NCBI RefSeq assembly: GCF_042686025.1
Contig: NZ_JBHUOZ010000003.1
Location: forward strand, 2,356,001 to 2,420,000
Reading direction: 5' to 3'
Origin: Terrimonas rubra
Lineage (GTDB): Bacteria; Bacteroidota; Bacteroidia; Chitinophagales; Chitinophagaceae
Length of the DNA stretch: 64,000 bases
Shown: one piece after another, positions 54,572 through 63,161 of the stretch
Layout of the letters: every line of letters starts with the position of its first letter
Position numbering within the stretch: position 1 is the first letter of the stretch
Made by a program: the position numbers and the translations under genes
Notes under the pieces: model-generated
What the model was told of the DNA's origin: nothing
Seen by the model: only the letters and a program-made list of their open reading frames with translations
Databases searched by the model: none

Positions 54572-54656
54572 AACCTTGTTAACCCTGTTGCCAAAGGCAA
54601 TAAACGGCAAACCATTTCATCCCATTTTCCGTCTGAAACATAAACCGGTACGTATA

Positions 54657-55046
54657 ATGCAAAAAATTCTACTTATTCTTTTGGTTTCAGCAATCGGTCA
54701 ATCGGCTTTTAGTCAAAAAGTTGACAGTATTTATTTTCACCTGTATACCGACAGCTTAAAAAAAGGCACCCACAACTATATCAATGTTGATGCTAAACTG
54801 TCCAATGGCAGGTGGCAGCCCTTAACCGATAAGGACCTGACATTTACTACCGATTACGGGCATTTTTCAGGTAACGATCTTGTATTACCCGAAAACCCCA
54901 CTGTTAAAAAAGTAACGGTAAAAGCGGTGCTTAAATCAAACAGCAACTTATGGCTGGAGCGAACTATCTGGATCAAAACCATCCCCAATCCCGAAGTATT
55001 ACCCACTACCGATGAGGTACTGAAGCCCAAACGCAAAAAGAACTGA
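54657..55046 (+). CDS. Small exported protein of unknown function, 129 residues
   Basis: Signal peptide ending FSQ. The mature part is about 110 residues, beta-rich: SIYFHLYTDSLKKGTHNYIN, then LSNGRWQPLTDKDLTFTTDY, with a basic C-terminal KPKRKKN. I start it at the ATG at 54657; an upstream in-frame ATG at 54477 lies inside pdxJ and would place about 60 residues before the signal peptide. It resembles a small Ig-like secreted protein. No enzymatic motif. It may share a transcript with pdxJ. Confidence 0.65.
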   Translation: MQKILLILLVSAIGQSAFSQKVDSIYFHLYTDSLKKGTHNYINVDAKLSNGRWQPLTDKDLTFTTDYGHFSGNDLVLPENPTVKKVTVKAVLKSNSNLWLERTIWIKTIPNPEVLPTTDEVLKPKRKKN

Positions 55047-55129
55047 GCGTAACTTATTTTTCGTGTAAAACAGTATACATTTCTTACAACTTTCTTTATC
55101 AATCATTTAAATAATTAGCCGGGTTCCCT

Positions 55130-55137
55130 TATCTTTG
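55130..55137 (+). promoter_or_regulatory. TAnnTTTG -7 box of the SRP RNA gene
   Basis: TATCTTTG matches the Bacteroidota -7 consensus perfectly and lies five bases upstream of the predicted RNA 5' end. The -33 element is weaker. Confidence 0.8.
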
Positions 55138-55142
55138 CGCCC

Positions 55143-55240
55143 GGCAGGTCTTACACGACCAGCTCCTGCAGAAACTCCCCAGGGCCGGAAGGCAGCAAGG
55201 ATATGTGGTTGAGCGGTGCGATGTGAGTAGCCTGCCTTTT
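55143..55240 (+). ncRNA. ffs: Signal recognition particle RNA, small (4.5S-like)
   Basis: The core CAGGGCCGGAAGGCAGCAAG is the universally conserved SRP domain IV: the GGAA tetraloop and the asymmetric loop that binds Ffh. GGCAGG at the 5' end pairs with CCTGCC (55231-55236), closing the RNA, and a T-run follows at 55237-55242. Its role is to bind Ffh and FtsY and target nascent membrane proteins. The size is about 95 bases, the small bacterial form. It does not appear in protein tracks. A perfect -7 box precedes it. Confidence 0.95.
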
Positions 55241-55307
55241 TTATTTTCTTATTGTTGAGGTAATATTTATTAATTTAGTAATTGCAACCTAACCACTGTT
55301 ATTACTA

Positions 55308-55663
55308 ATGAACGCCAGTACTTTACAACAACGATTAAAGCATTTTGCTTACCGGATTGTCACCCTAAGCACCGCCCTGCCTAAGAAAAAACATCCCAAA
55401 TTATTGAAGACCAGTTATTACGTTCCAGTTTTTCTGCCGCCGCCAATTATCGTGCTGCCTGTAAAGCACAATCATATAAAGCCTTTGTAGCCAAACTTAG
55501 TATTGCTTTCGAAGAAATTGATGAATCATTATTTTGGCTCGAAACAATTAAAGACCTTAAATTGATACCGGAAGAAAAGTTAGAATTAATTGTAAAAGAA
55601 GCGGACGAATTAACCAGAATTTTAGCATCTTCACGTAAAACTTCACAGACCCAAAAATCTTAA
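55308..55663 (+). pseudogene. Frameshifted four-helix-bundle (S23/IVS-type) protein
   Basis: Two frames together make one complete protein of the 23S rRNA-intervening-sequence/four-helix-bundle family. Frame one, from the ATG at 55308, gives MNASTLQQRLKHFAYRIVTL and on to ALPKKK. The second frame gives TSQIIEDQLL, then LLRSSFSAAANYRAACKAQS and ESLFWLE, ending at the stop at 55661-55663. Joining them needs a shift at a run of six A (55386-55391). The combined product is about 118 residues, normal for the family. It may be a sequencing error, a real lesion, or slippage. It lies immediately downstream of the SRP RNA. Confidence 0.75.
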
Positions 55664-55696
55664 ATATTATATATTACCTATTAAATAAACATAGTT

Positions 55697-56347
55697 ATGA
55701 AATTTTTTATTGACACTGCAAATCTTGCGCAAATTAAAGAAGCTAACGATTTAGGCATATTGGACGGTGTAACTACCAACCCATCCTTAATGGCTAAGGA
55801 AGGTATTTCAGGACAGGAAGCTATTATCAATCATTATAAAGCTATTTGTGATATTGTGGATGGCGATATCAGTGCAGAGGTGATCAGCACCGATTTTGAT
55901 GGCATCATTGCCGAAGGAAAAAAGCTGGCCGCTATCCACCCCAATATCGTGGTAAAAGTACCCATGATCAAAGACGGTATCAAAGCCATTAAATGGTTCA
56001 CCGATAATGGTATCAGTACCAACTGTACCCTGGTATTCTCTGCAGGCCAGGCTATTTTATGTGCCAAAGCCGGCGCTAAATATGTATCGCCTTTTATTGG
56101 CCGTGTAGATGACAGCGGCTGGGATGGTATTCAGCTGGTAGAGCAGATCGCTAATATCTATGCTATCCAGGGCTTTAAAACCCAGGTACTGGCCGCTTCT
56201 ATCCGTAATGCCAACCATATCATCCGTTGTGCCGAAGTAGGTGCCGATGTTTGTACCTGTCCTTTGGATTCTATTTTAGCTTTATTAAAACACCCGCTTA
56301 CCGATATCGGCTTAGCCAAGTTTTTGGAAGATGCAAAAAAACTGTAA
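55697..56347 (+). CDS. Transaldolase/fructose-6-phosphate aldolase-like (TalC type)
   Basis: A 216-residue class I aldolase of the short transaldolase/FSA family. MKFFIDTANLAQIKEAND, GVTTNPSL and IVVKVPM (Schiff-base Lys87) are visible; FIGRVDD and LAASIRN follow. It interconverts sedoheptulose 7-phosphate and glyceraldehyde 3-phosphate with erythrose 4-phosphate and fructose 6-phosphate, or cleaves fructose 6-phosphate. It feeds xylulose 5-phosphate from the arabinose route into glycolysis. The name transaldolase is likely; fructose-6-phosphate aldolase cannot be excluded. Confidence 0.93.
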   Translation: MKFFIDTANLAQIKEANDLGILDGVTTNPSLMAKEGISGQEAIINHYKAICDIVDGDISAEVISTDFDGIIAEGKKLAAIHPNIVVKVPMIKDGIKAIKWFTDNGISTNCTLVFSAGQAILCAKAGAKYVSPFIGRVDDSGWDGIQLVEQIANIYAIQGFKTQVLAASIRNANHIIRCAEVGADVCTCPLDSILALLKHPLTDIGLAKFLEDAKKL

Positions 56348-56370
56348 GCTTACCGCTGCAGCAAGCTATA

Positions 56371-56397
56371 AAAAACGGCACCAATGGTGCCGTTTTT
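56371..56397. terminator. Bidirectional terminator after the transaldolase gene
   Basis: ACGGCACC pairs with GGTGCCGT around AAT, flanked by A-run and T-run. It separates the convergent transaldolase and DUF5103 genes. Confidence 0.88.
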
Positions 56398-56422
56398 CTT
56401 TATGTATCAGGTGTATCATTTA

Positions 56423-57694
56423 TTATCTGCCGGCTACAGAGTTTACCGTAGCATAACCGATCAACTCATCGGAACGGGCACCAAAAGGACGGAAGTATAC
56501 CAGCACCATATAAGTGTTCTCGGCCGCCCAGAAATTCCCTTCCAGGTTTTCAGGATTAGCAGCTGCCTTACCCGGTGCTGCCGTTTGTGTTACGTACGAA
56601 TAATTATAATAACCCTGTTTTAAGAACAAGGTTTTCTCGTACACACCATCCGTCTCATTAAAACTCATTTTATTACTCTCGTTCGTCTGGTACTGTGTCA
56701 GCTCTCCAAAAATATATACATCCTTTCCGGGTATGGCCAGCCTGTTGGAAGGCACATAAGTAAAGTGTACATAGGCATAATCGCTTTGCCAGAACGGGTT
56801 ATTACCATCCTCATTCTCCAAAGTATACAAACCGTTTATATCGTTGAACGAAAAATAAACCTGTTTACTCTGGTCGGCATCGGGTTTTAAATATACCTGT
56901 ATCTGTCCGTCCACCTTATCATCAATCTTCAGCATCCTGTCTGTTAATAAACGAAAAGTGTTCAGGTAAGCCCAGCGAAACTCTCTACCGGCCGGGAAAG
57001 TCAGTCCGTCATCACTGTACTCAAAATAATTACCCCTGAAAATTGTAGGCCTGGTTTGTAATACGGCCTGGTTCCAGTTAAAATTCTGCACCACGGTCAG
57101 TTTTATATCCTGTGGCGATAATATATTCACTTTATTATTGGCCGTATTAATGGTAGCCTGCACCCGCTGGTGAGTCTGAAACAACTGCCCGTTCAATGGC
57201 TGCTTGATCTGGGCTGCCAGTTGTACCTTGGTATCTATCACTAAAAACCGTTTGGTAAAAGCCAGCTTAGACGTATCGTTGTTCAGAAAAACTTTTAAAA
57301 TATAATTGCCCGAACGGGTGGGTATGGAGCCGCGTTCCGGGAACGAAGCGGTGTAATGTGTATACTTGGTTTCTGAAATAGAGGAGATACGGTAAGTGCT
57401 GATACGGGTGGTCTGGAAACCCTGTATATAATCAAACGGCACTACATTGGCTACAGTCCAGTCGGCATCACATAATACAAAACTGTAAAAATAATTTTTT
57501 ACATCCCCATCCATATCATCAAAATGCAGTTCCAGTTTATCGGTACCTTTTAAGGTGAGTATAGGATAAGCCACCTGGTTATTGGCCTTGTATAACTTAA
57601 CGGACCGGATATTATTATGAAAGATCTTATCCGCTGTTTGTGCCTGTACCACATTCACCGCAAACAATAAAACAAGTAACAACAATTTATTCAT
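56423..57694 (-). CDS. DUF5103 protein, type IX secretion system plug-like
   Basis: A 423-residue exported protein with signal peptide ending VQAQ. DUF5103 signatures are present: LHFDDMDGDVKNYFYSFVLC, DWTVANVVPFDYIQGFQ, and the C-terminal VLVYFRPFGARSDELIGYA. In Flavobacterium the homologue plugs the SprA pore of the type IX secretion system when it is idle. It implies the strain has that system; its other genes are not in the window. It is convergent with the transaldolase gene and divergent from the permease gene. Confidence 0.88.
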   Translation of the reverse strand: MNKLLLLVLLFAVNVVQAQTADKIFHNNIRSVKLYKANNQVAYPILTLKGTDKLELHFDDMDGDVKNYFYSFVLCDADWTVANVVPFDYIQGFQTTRISTYRISSISETKYTHYTASFPERGSIPTRSGNYILKVFLNNDTSKLAFTKRFLVIDTKVQLAAQIKQPLNGQLFQTHQRVQATINTANNKVNILSPQDIKLTVVQNFNWNQAVLQTRPTIFRGNYFEYSDDGLTFPAGREFRWAYLNTFRLLTDRMLKIDDKVDGQIQVYLKPDADQSKQVYFSFNDINGLYTLENEDGNNPFWQSDYAYVHFTYVPSNRLAIPGKDVYIFGELTQYQTNESNKMSFNETDGVYEKTLFLKQGYYNYSYVTQTAAPGKAAANPENLEGNFWAAENTYMVLVYFRPFGARSDELIGYATVNSVAGR

Positions 57695-57841
57695 GCCGGT
57701 ATTTTAAAGAGGAAACATTCTGTTAAACGCTATAAAAATAAGTATGTTTTTGTTAACGGGCCTTTTGGGTGGATATTTATAATTATAACACCCTTATAAC
57801 CCGAAAGCGCTTAATTTTGAAGCCAAGACAAATTTTATCAA

Positions 57842-59077
57842 TTGAAGGTTGCAGGTTTCATAGCACACAGAATAGCTTTTAATCAACAACGGTCCATTTC
57901 CCGTTTTATTATCCGCCTGTCCATTATTGCAACAATAATAAGTGTGGCGGTAATGATCGTTACCCTGGCCTTTGCCAATGGTTTTCAGCGTACGGTAAGC
58001 GAAAAAGTGTTTAGTTTCTGGGGCCATATCCGCATACAGGAAAAACAGCCTTATAAAGCACTCATAGCCGAAGAAATTCCCATTGAAGCCTACCCCGAAC
58101 TGGTACAGCAGATCAAACAAAACCCCGCGGTAAAAACCGTAGCTCCTTTTGCCACCAAATATGCTATCCTTAAATCCGGGGAAGATATTGAAGGTGTGCT
58201 TTTAAAAGGCGTTGATAAGAACTATGACTTTAAAAACCTGGAAGGTTTTATGCAGTCCGGCCGCAGTGTACAGTTCAACGACAGTACCTATAGCCGCGAG
58301 ATCATGATATCGGCCTATACTGCCGAACAGCTGCACTTAAAGGTAAATGATGGCCTGCTCATCTACTTCATTAAACCCGATGGTAATATCCGCCCTGATA
58401 AATTAACCATTACCGGCATTTATAAAACCGGTATAGAGGATTATGATAAAACATTTGCCATTGGTGATCTCAAACTCATTCAACGTTTAAATGAATGGGA
58501 CCCGGCGCAGATCGGCGGTTATGAAATTTTCACCGACAATTACAAAAAGGCCGAAAAAGTGGCCGATGAAATTTATACCCTTGGTGATTTCCCCGCCACC
58601 TGGGAATCGGAAAGTACCAAAACCGTATCCCCCAATATATTTGACTGGCTCAACATGCAGGATACTACCCGTAATGTACTCATCGGCTTTATGGTGGTGG
58701 TGGCGATCATTAACCTGATCACCTGTCTTATTATCCTGGTATTGGAAAGGGTGCGTATGATAGGTGTGTTAAAAGCATTGGGCGCTACCGACTGGACCAT
58801 CCAGAAGATTTTCTTACGCCATTCTTTATTAATAACCATCGTGGGGGTTGCTGCAGGCGCTGTTGCAGGCTTAGGCATCCTGTACTTGCAAATTTATACC
58901 GGCTTCATTACGTTGCCCGAAGATGCTTACTACATGGACAAAGCGGCCGTACACATAATCTGGTGGCAGGTAGCCGCGATTTGTATAGCTACTTTACTGG
59001 TATGTATGCTCATCCTCATGATCCCCTCGCTTATTGTACGTAAGGTACAGCCGGTAAGGGCTATACAGTTCAGGTAG
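57842..59077 (+). CDS. FtsX/LolCE-type ABC transporter permease
   Basis: A 411-residue permease with four transmembrane helices, one at the N terminus (FIIRLSIIATIISVAVMIVT) and three at the C terminus (about 280-400), with a large periplasmic domain between. VLERVRMIGVLKALGATDW is the FtsX-type coupling helix. The LolC/LolE lineage moves lipoproteins to the outer membrane; MacB-type export is possible. No ATPase gene is nearby. The start is TTG at 57842, with no ATG available at the right place, so the N terminus is fairly clear but the codon is unusual. Confidence 0.85.
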   Translation: MKVAGFIAHRIAFNQQRSISRFIIRLSIIATIISVAVMIVTLAFANGFQRTVSEKVFSFWGHIRIQEKQPYKALIAEEIPIEAYPELVQQIKQNPAVKTVAPFATKYAILKSGEDIEGVLLKGVDKNYDFKNLEGFMQSGRSVQFNDSTYSREIMISAYTAEQLHLKVNDGLLIYFIKPDGNIRPDKLTITGIYKTGIEDYDKTFAIGDLKLIQRLNEWDPAQIGGYEIFTDNYKKAEKVADEIYTLGDFPATWESESTKTVSPNIFDWLNMQDTTRNVLIGFMVVVAIINLITCLIILVLERVRMIGVLKALGATDWTIQKIFLRHSLLITIVGVAAGAVAGLGILYLQIYTGFITLPEDAYYMDKAAVHIIWWQVAAICIATLLVCMLILMIPSLIVRKVQPVRAIQFR

Positions 59078-59266
59078 GGTTGCAATGGACAATTGAGAAT
59101 TGACAATGGACAGTTGAAAATGGACAATGATATAGCAGATAGTTTACTTGTCTGCTTAAACTATCCGTCTTCCTGACTTCCCGACTTCCGGTCTTTTCTG
59201 ACTTCTGTCTTTCCGGCTTCTCAACTTCCCAACTTTAAACCAAAAACATTAAACTTTAAACACTCC

Positions 59267-60013
59267 CTACCCTGTCACATGCGATAAAATAATACCCGTA
59301 GCTACCGCGGCATTCAGCGACTCGGCCTGGCCGATACGGGGAATGGTCATGCGGACATTCACCAGGTTCATCACTTCGGGGCTGATTCCCTTTGATTCGT
59401 TCCCTATCACTAAAAAACCATTGCCCAGCTTACCAAGATTTTGTACCGGTATACCATCCAGGGCGGCGGCATAAATACGGGTATTGTTATTGGCTTTTAA
59501 AAAATCGGGCAGGTCCGTGTAATAAAACCCTACCCTGGCAATACTGCCCATGGTTGATTGTACCACTTTAGGATTATACCTGTCCGCACATTCCTGGCTG
59601 CAAACCAGCTGGCGTATGCCAAACCAGTCAGCAATACGGATAATGGTGCCCAGGTTACCAGGGTCCTGTATGGTATCCAGCACCAGGGTCAGCTGCGAGG
59701 TATCCACAGCAGGCAATAATGGCTGTTGTGTTACAACGGCCACTACTTTATTGGGAGTGGTTAATTGTGATATTTTTGCTAAAGAAATCTCGTCTACTGC
59801 TACTATTTCCACCTGTTCCGATACCCGTTGTACCAGTTGTTCATTGGCTGTAATCCAGTCCTGCAGGGCATATAGGCCGGTTACCGTTAATAATTTTTCC
59901 TGTAATATCTCCGCTACCATTTTTGGGCCTTCCACCAGGAAAACACCGGCCTCATCCCTGAATTTTTTATGGCCTAAACTTTGAATATATTTGAGCTTTG
60001 ATTTAGAGATCAT
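59267..60013 (-). CDS. SpoU-family RNA 2'-O-methyltransferase (RlmB/TrmH type)
   Basis: A 248-residue SPOUT methyltransferase. It has an N-terminal substrate-binding domain (SKLKYIQSLGHKKFRDEAGV, then FLVEGPKMV). The SpoU motifs are DTIQDPGNLGTIIRIADWFG, VIGNESKGIS and IPRIGQAESLNAAVATGI. This architecture fits rRNA methyltransferases such as the 23S G2251 enzyme, or related. It lies divergent to tamL with a 38-base gap; that pairing is common in this phylum. Confidence 0.88.
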   Translation of the reverse strand: MISKSKLKYIQSLGHKKFRDEAGVFLVEGPKMVAEILQEKLLTVTGLYALQDWITANEQLVQRVSEQVEIVAVDEISLAKISQLTTPNKVVAVVTQQPLLPAVDTSQLTLVLDTIQDPGNLGTIIRIADWFGIRQLVCSQECADRYNPKVVQSTMGSIARVGFYYTDLPDFLKANNNTRIYAAALDGIPVQNLGKLGNGFLVIGNESKGISPEVMNLVNVRMTIPRIGQAESLNAAVATGIILSHVTG

Positions 60014-60051
60014 TATTTTAAATTAATCTTATTAACGAACAGGACAAAATT

Positions 60052-62424
60052 ATGCGCTTTCGGCTTTTCCTGAGTATACTGGGGGGCATTATTGCCATAT
60101 TTATGCTTGATTCGTGTAACGTACTGGAACCTTATGTTAAACACTATCCGCCCAATAAACCCTTTGTTTATAAAACGGATGTAAAGGTAAATGGTAATAC
60201 CTCGAAAGATAGTTTACAAAACATTACTGCCGAACTGGAAAACCAGTTAGATGACAGCTTACAGGTACGAACAAGCCGTAAATCCCTGGGTGAAGTAATT
60301 AACTATCCCTTTGGTGCTTTAATCAAACACCCTTCTTCATTCGACAGCAGCAGCATCAGCAAGTCCATACAGTTTATGAAATACTACCTCAACTCTATAG
60401 GTTATTTCACCGATACTATTTCCTTTATCACTACTGTAGATACTGCCCAAAATGACCAGTTCCGTACCCATATAGCATTTGATGTTAAACTGGGTAAACA
60501 GGTAAAACTTGATTCGGTGGGATACCTGTTAAAGGATAGCACCTTGCAAAAAATAACTGACCAAAATAAAAAAGACGCACTGATAAAAAAAGGAGTGCCT
60601 TTTGCCCAGGGCATCATATCTGCCGAACTGGACCGCCTGGTAACCCTGTACCGCAACAATGGTTACCTGCGGTTTAACCGTGACGACCTCTTTGGTCTAT
60701 GGGATACGTTGGATGTGTCTTTATTACAACCCAACCTCGATCCCTTTGAACAATTCCAGGCCCTGGAAAAACTGAAAGTGAGAAGGGAAAATCCTACTGC
60801 CAACCTGGAAATAAGGCGACATCCCCTGGCCGACAGTACCAAACACTGGCAATACACTATACGGAATATTACTTTATACCCTAACCACTCCCTTGACACG
60901 GTAGGTAAAACGCCGCATGTAAGTTTTGTAAAAGGGGTAAAAGTAATACAATACGATTATAAGTTCAAGCCCAGGATATTTCCCGGTTACGTGTATTTAA
61001 AAAGCGATAGTTTATTCCGGCAACGCAACTACGACCGTACCATTAACCGCTTTAACGGCCTGGATACCTGGGGCGCTGTAAATATTGAACCTTTCTATAA
61101 TAAAGGATCTGACACTGTAGATTTTATAATCCGGCTTACCCCTAAAAAGAAATACACTTTCAATACCAACTTTGAAAGCAGTGTTAACCAGAGCACCATA
61201 TTAGGAAGCCTGTTTGGTGTGGGTATTACGGCCGGTGTGCAAAACCGTAACTTTTTAAAAGGCGCCAATATTACCAATACCAACCTGCGTTACGGCGTGG
61301 AGCTCGGCAACCTTAATGAAAAACAATTCATCCAAACACGGCAGGTGAGCCTTACACACCAGATCTATTTTTCCCGTTTCTTAGCACCGGATATCGGTTT
61401 TATTAAAGGTATCAAAGAAAGATTCAGAGGAAATATCAGGAGTGTGTTCAGCAGCAGCATTGGTAATACCGAACGTTATAACTTATTTAACCTGGTATCG
61501 GTAAACGGTTCATGGGGTTACGAGTTTCAACGCCGCTACCAGCGTAATAACTGGTTACTGAATATTAAGCTGCCCAATATTGAATACTCCAACTTAACCA
61601 AGCTTAGTGGTTTAAATGATCTTATTGTTCAAAACCCCAGCCTGGCCAATGTATTTTCGGATGGTTTTATTTCATCTGTTGTAGCCAATTTCACTTTATC
61701 GGGTAGCGACAATACCAAAATGAACCGTTTGTTTAAAGTGAATATTGAACAGGCCGGTGTTTTAACCGGGTTAATAAAAAACAAATTCCTGGACTCTAAT
61801 TTATACCGGTATATTAAAGTGGACCTTGAACTGGCACGCCTGTTTACATTCGGAAAAACATCACTGGTATTACGAGGCTTTGCCGGTGTGGGTTACGAGT
61901 TTGATTTTACAGCCGACGAAACCAAGAAATATAACCTGCCCTTCTTCAAACAATATGTGGCCGGAGGCCCCAGCAGTATGCGTGCCTGGCAGTTACGCCG
62001 CTTAGGACCAGGATCAACCGTAAAGAGTTTTACCGGTGTAGGCAGTACCCCTGACCGTTTTGGCGATGTACAGATAGAGGCCAATGTGGAATATCGTTTC
62101 CCTGTGGCCAAGCCATTTGGTGTACCTGTGAACGGTGCTTTGTTTACAGATATAGGGAATGTCTGGTATTTAAAAAATGCGCCTAACCGCCCGGCAGAGG
62201 AAGTGTTTAAGTTTTCCAGGCTGCCGCAGGATATAGCCATTGGCGCCGGTGCAGGCCTGCGGATAGACTTTAGTTTTTTTGTTATACGCTTTGATTATGC
62301 CTATAAAATAAAAGACCCGAGCCCTTCCGTGGAGTTCAGCAGTTATAAAAATAAATTCTTTGCTTATCCTTTCTTTAAAGGTGACCAGTTCCAGTTAGGA
62401 ATAAATTATCCTTTTATATTTTAG
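60052..62424 (+). CDS. tamL: TamL/BamA-family outer-membrane lipoprotein
   Basis: A 790-residue outer-membrane protein of the Omp85 superfamily. Signal plus lipobox MLDSC makes it a lipoprotein, the feature that distinguishes TamL of Bacteroidota from BamA. Residues about 35-360 contain POTRA domains and the C-terminal half is a 16-strand barrel. GGPSSMRAWQLRRLGPG is the VRGY/F-like L6 motif region. The last residue is aromatic (Phe). With TamB it would insert or translocate outer-membrane components. The stop codon overlaps the end of truB by 11 bases on the opposite strand. Confidence 0.92.
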   Translation: MRFRLFLSILGGIIAIFMLDSCNVLEPYVKHYPPNKPFVYKTDVKVNGNTSKDSLQNITAELENQLDDSLQVRTSRKSLGEVINYPFGALIKHPSSFDSSSISKSIQFMKYYLNSIGYFTDTISFITTVDTAQNDQFRTHIAFDVKLGKQVKLDSVGYLLKDSTLQKITDQNKKDALIKKGVPFAQGIISAELDRLVTLYRNNGYLRFNRDDLFGLWDTLDVSLLQPNLDPFEQFQALEKLKVRRENPTANLEIRRHPLADSTKHWQYTIRNITLYPNHSLDTVGKTPHVSFVKGVKVIQYDYKFKPRIFPGYVYLKSDSLFRQRNYDRTINRFNGLDTWGAVNIEPFYNKGSDTVDFIIRLTPKKKYTFNTNFESSVNQSTILGSLFGVGITAGVQNRNFLKGANITNTNLRYGVELGNLNEKQFIQTRQVSLTHQIYFSRFLAPDIGFIKGIKERFRGNIRSVFSSSIGNTERYNLFNLVSVNGSWGYEFQRRYQRNNWLLNIKLPNIEYSNLTKLSGLNDLIVQNPSLANVFSDGFISSVVANFTLSGSDNTKMNRLFKVNIEQAGVLTGLIKNKFLDSNLYRYIKVDLELARLFTFGKTSLVLRGFAGVGYEFDFTADETKKYNLPFFKQYVAGGPSSMRAWQLRRLGPGSTVKSFTGVGSTPDRFGDVQIEANVEYRFPVAKPFGVPVNGALFTDIGNVWYLKNAPNRPAEEVFKFSRLPQDIAIGAGAGLRIDFSFFVIRFDYAYKIKDPSPSVEFSSYKNKFFAYPFFKGDQFQLGINYPFIF

Positions 62425-63118
62425 TCATTGCATCTACGCTGGCATTGAACTGTTCAATAGTACTGGCATCTTTCAGTTCAAACTCGCCTATGCGGGTTCT
62501 GCATAAACTGCTTAAATAAGCACCGCAGCCTAATAACTGCCCCATATCATGGGCCAGGCTGCGTATATAAGTGCCGGTTGAACATACTACCCTGAAATGT
62601 ACAACAGGCAGTTCAACCTTTACAATCTCAAATGTATGAATGGTTATTTTACGGGGTTCCAGCTTTACCTCTTTACCCTGCCTGGCCAGCTCATATACCC
62701 GTACGCCATCTTTTTTAATAGCAGAATGTGCAGGCGGTACCTGCATGATCTCACCGGTTAACTGTCCGGCAGCCTTTTCTATGGCCGTTATATCTATGCC
62801 TTCAATGGAACGATGATTTTCCGGTTCGCTTTCCAGGTCATAAGTGGGAGTAGTAGCACCCAGTACAAAAGTGCCGGTGTACTCCTTTTCCTTTGCCATA
62901 TATTCATTAATACGCTTGGTAAACTTTCCGGTGCATATGATTAAAAGCCCCGTGGCAAGCGGATCCAGGGTACCGGCATGGCCTACTTTTTTTATCCGTA
63001 TCAGGTTACGTATTTTTCTTACGGCATCAAAGGATGTCCAGTGCAGCGGTTTGTCAATCAATAATACTTTTCCCTCGGTAAACGCTTGCTGAAGCGGTGT
63101 TAACGGTTTCACTGTCAT
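62414..63118 (-). CDS. truB: tRNA pseudouridine synthase B
   Basis: A 234-residue enzyme that makes pseudouridine 55 in the T-loop of tRNA. Catalytic Asp52 lies in GTLDPLATG, and VCSTGTYIRSLAHDMG is the second family motif. I start it at the ATG at 63118 (MTVKPLTPLQ); a TTG at 63127 would add three residues. The gene is convergent with tamL and overlaps it by 11 bases, so both stops lie in the other gene. Length is typical (about 230-300). Confidence 0.94.
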   Translation of the reverse strand: MTVKPLTPLQQAFTEGKVLLIDKPLHWTSFDAVRKIRNLIRIKKVGHAGTLDPLATGLLIICTGKFTKRINEYMAKEKEYTGTFVLGATTPTYDLESEPENHRSIEGIDITAIEKAAGQLTGEIMQVPPAHSAIKKDGVRVYELARQGKEVKLEPRKITIHTFEIVKVELPVVHFRVVCSTGTYIRSLAHDMGQLLGCGAYLSSLCRTRIGEFELKDASTIEQFNASVDAMTKI

Positions 63119-63161
63119 AAGCGGCAAAACTACTGCATATAATTGATACGGCGGGTACCCG

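Noticed and set aside
54477..54656. Upstream start for the small exported protein
   Set aside because: It overlaps pdxJ and puts about 60 residues before a signal peptide.
55386..55391. Programmed -1 frameshift signal
   Set aside because: The zero-frame phase (AAG AAA AAA CAT) is not the classical X XXY YYZ slippery heptamer phase; I list the gene as frameshifted without claiming programmed shifting.
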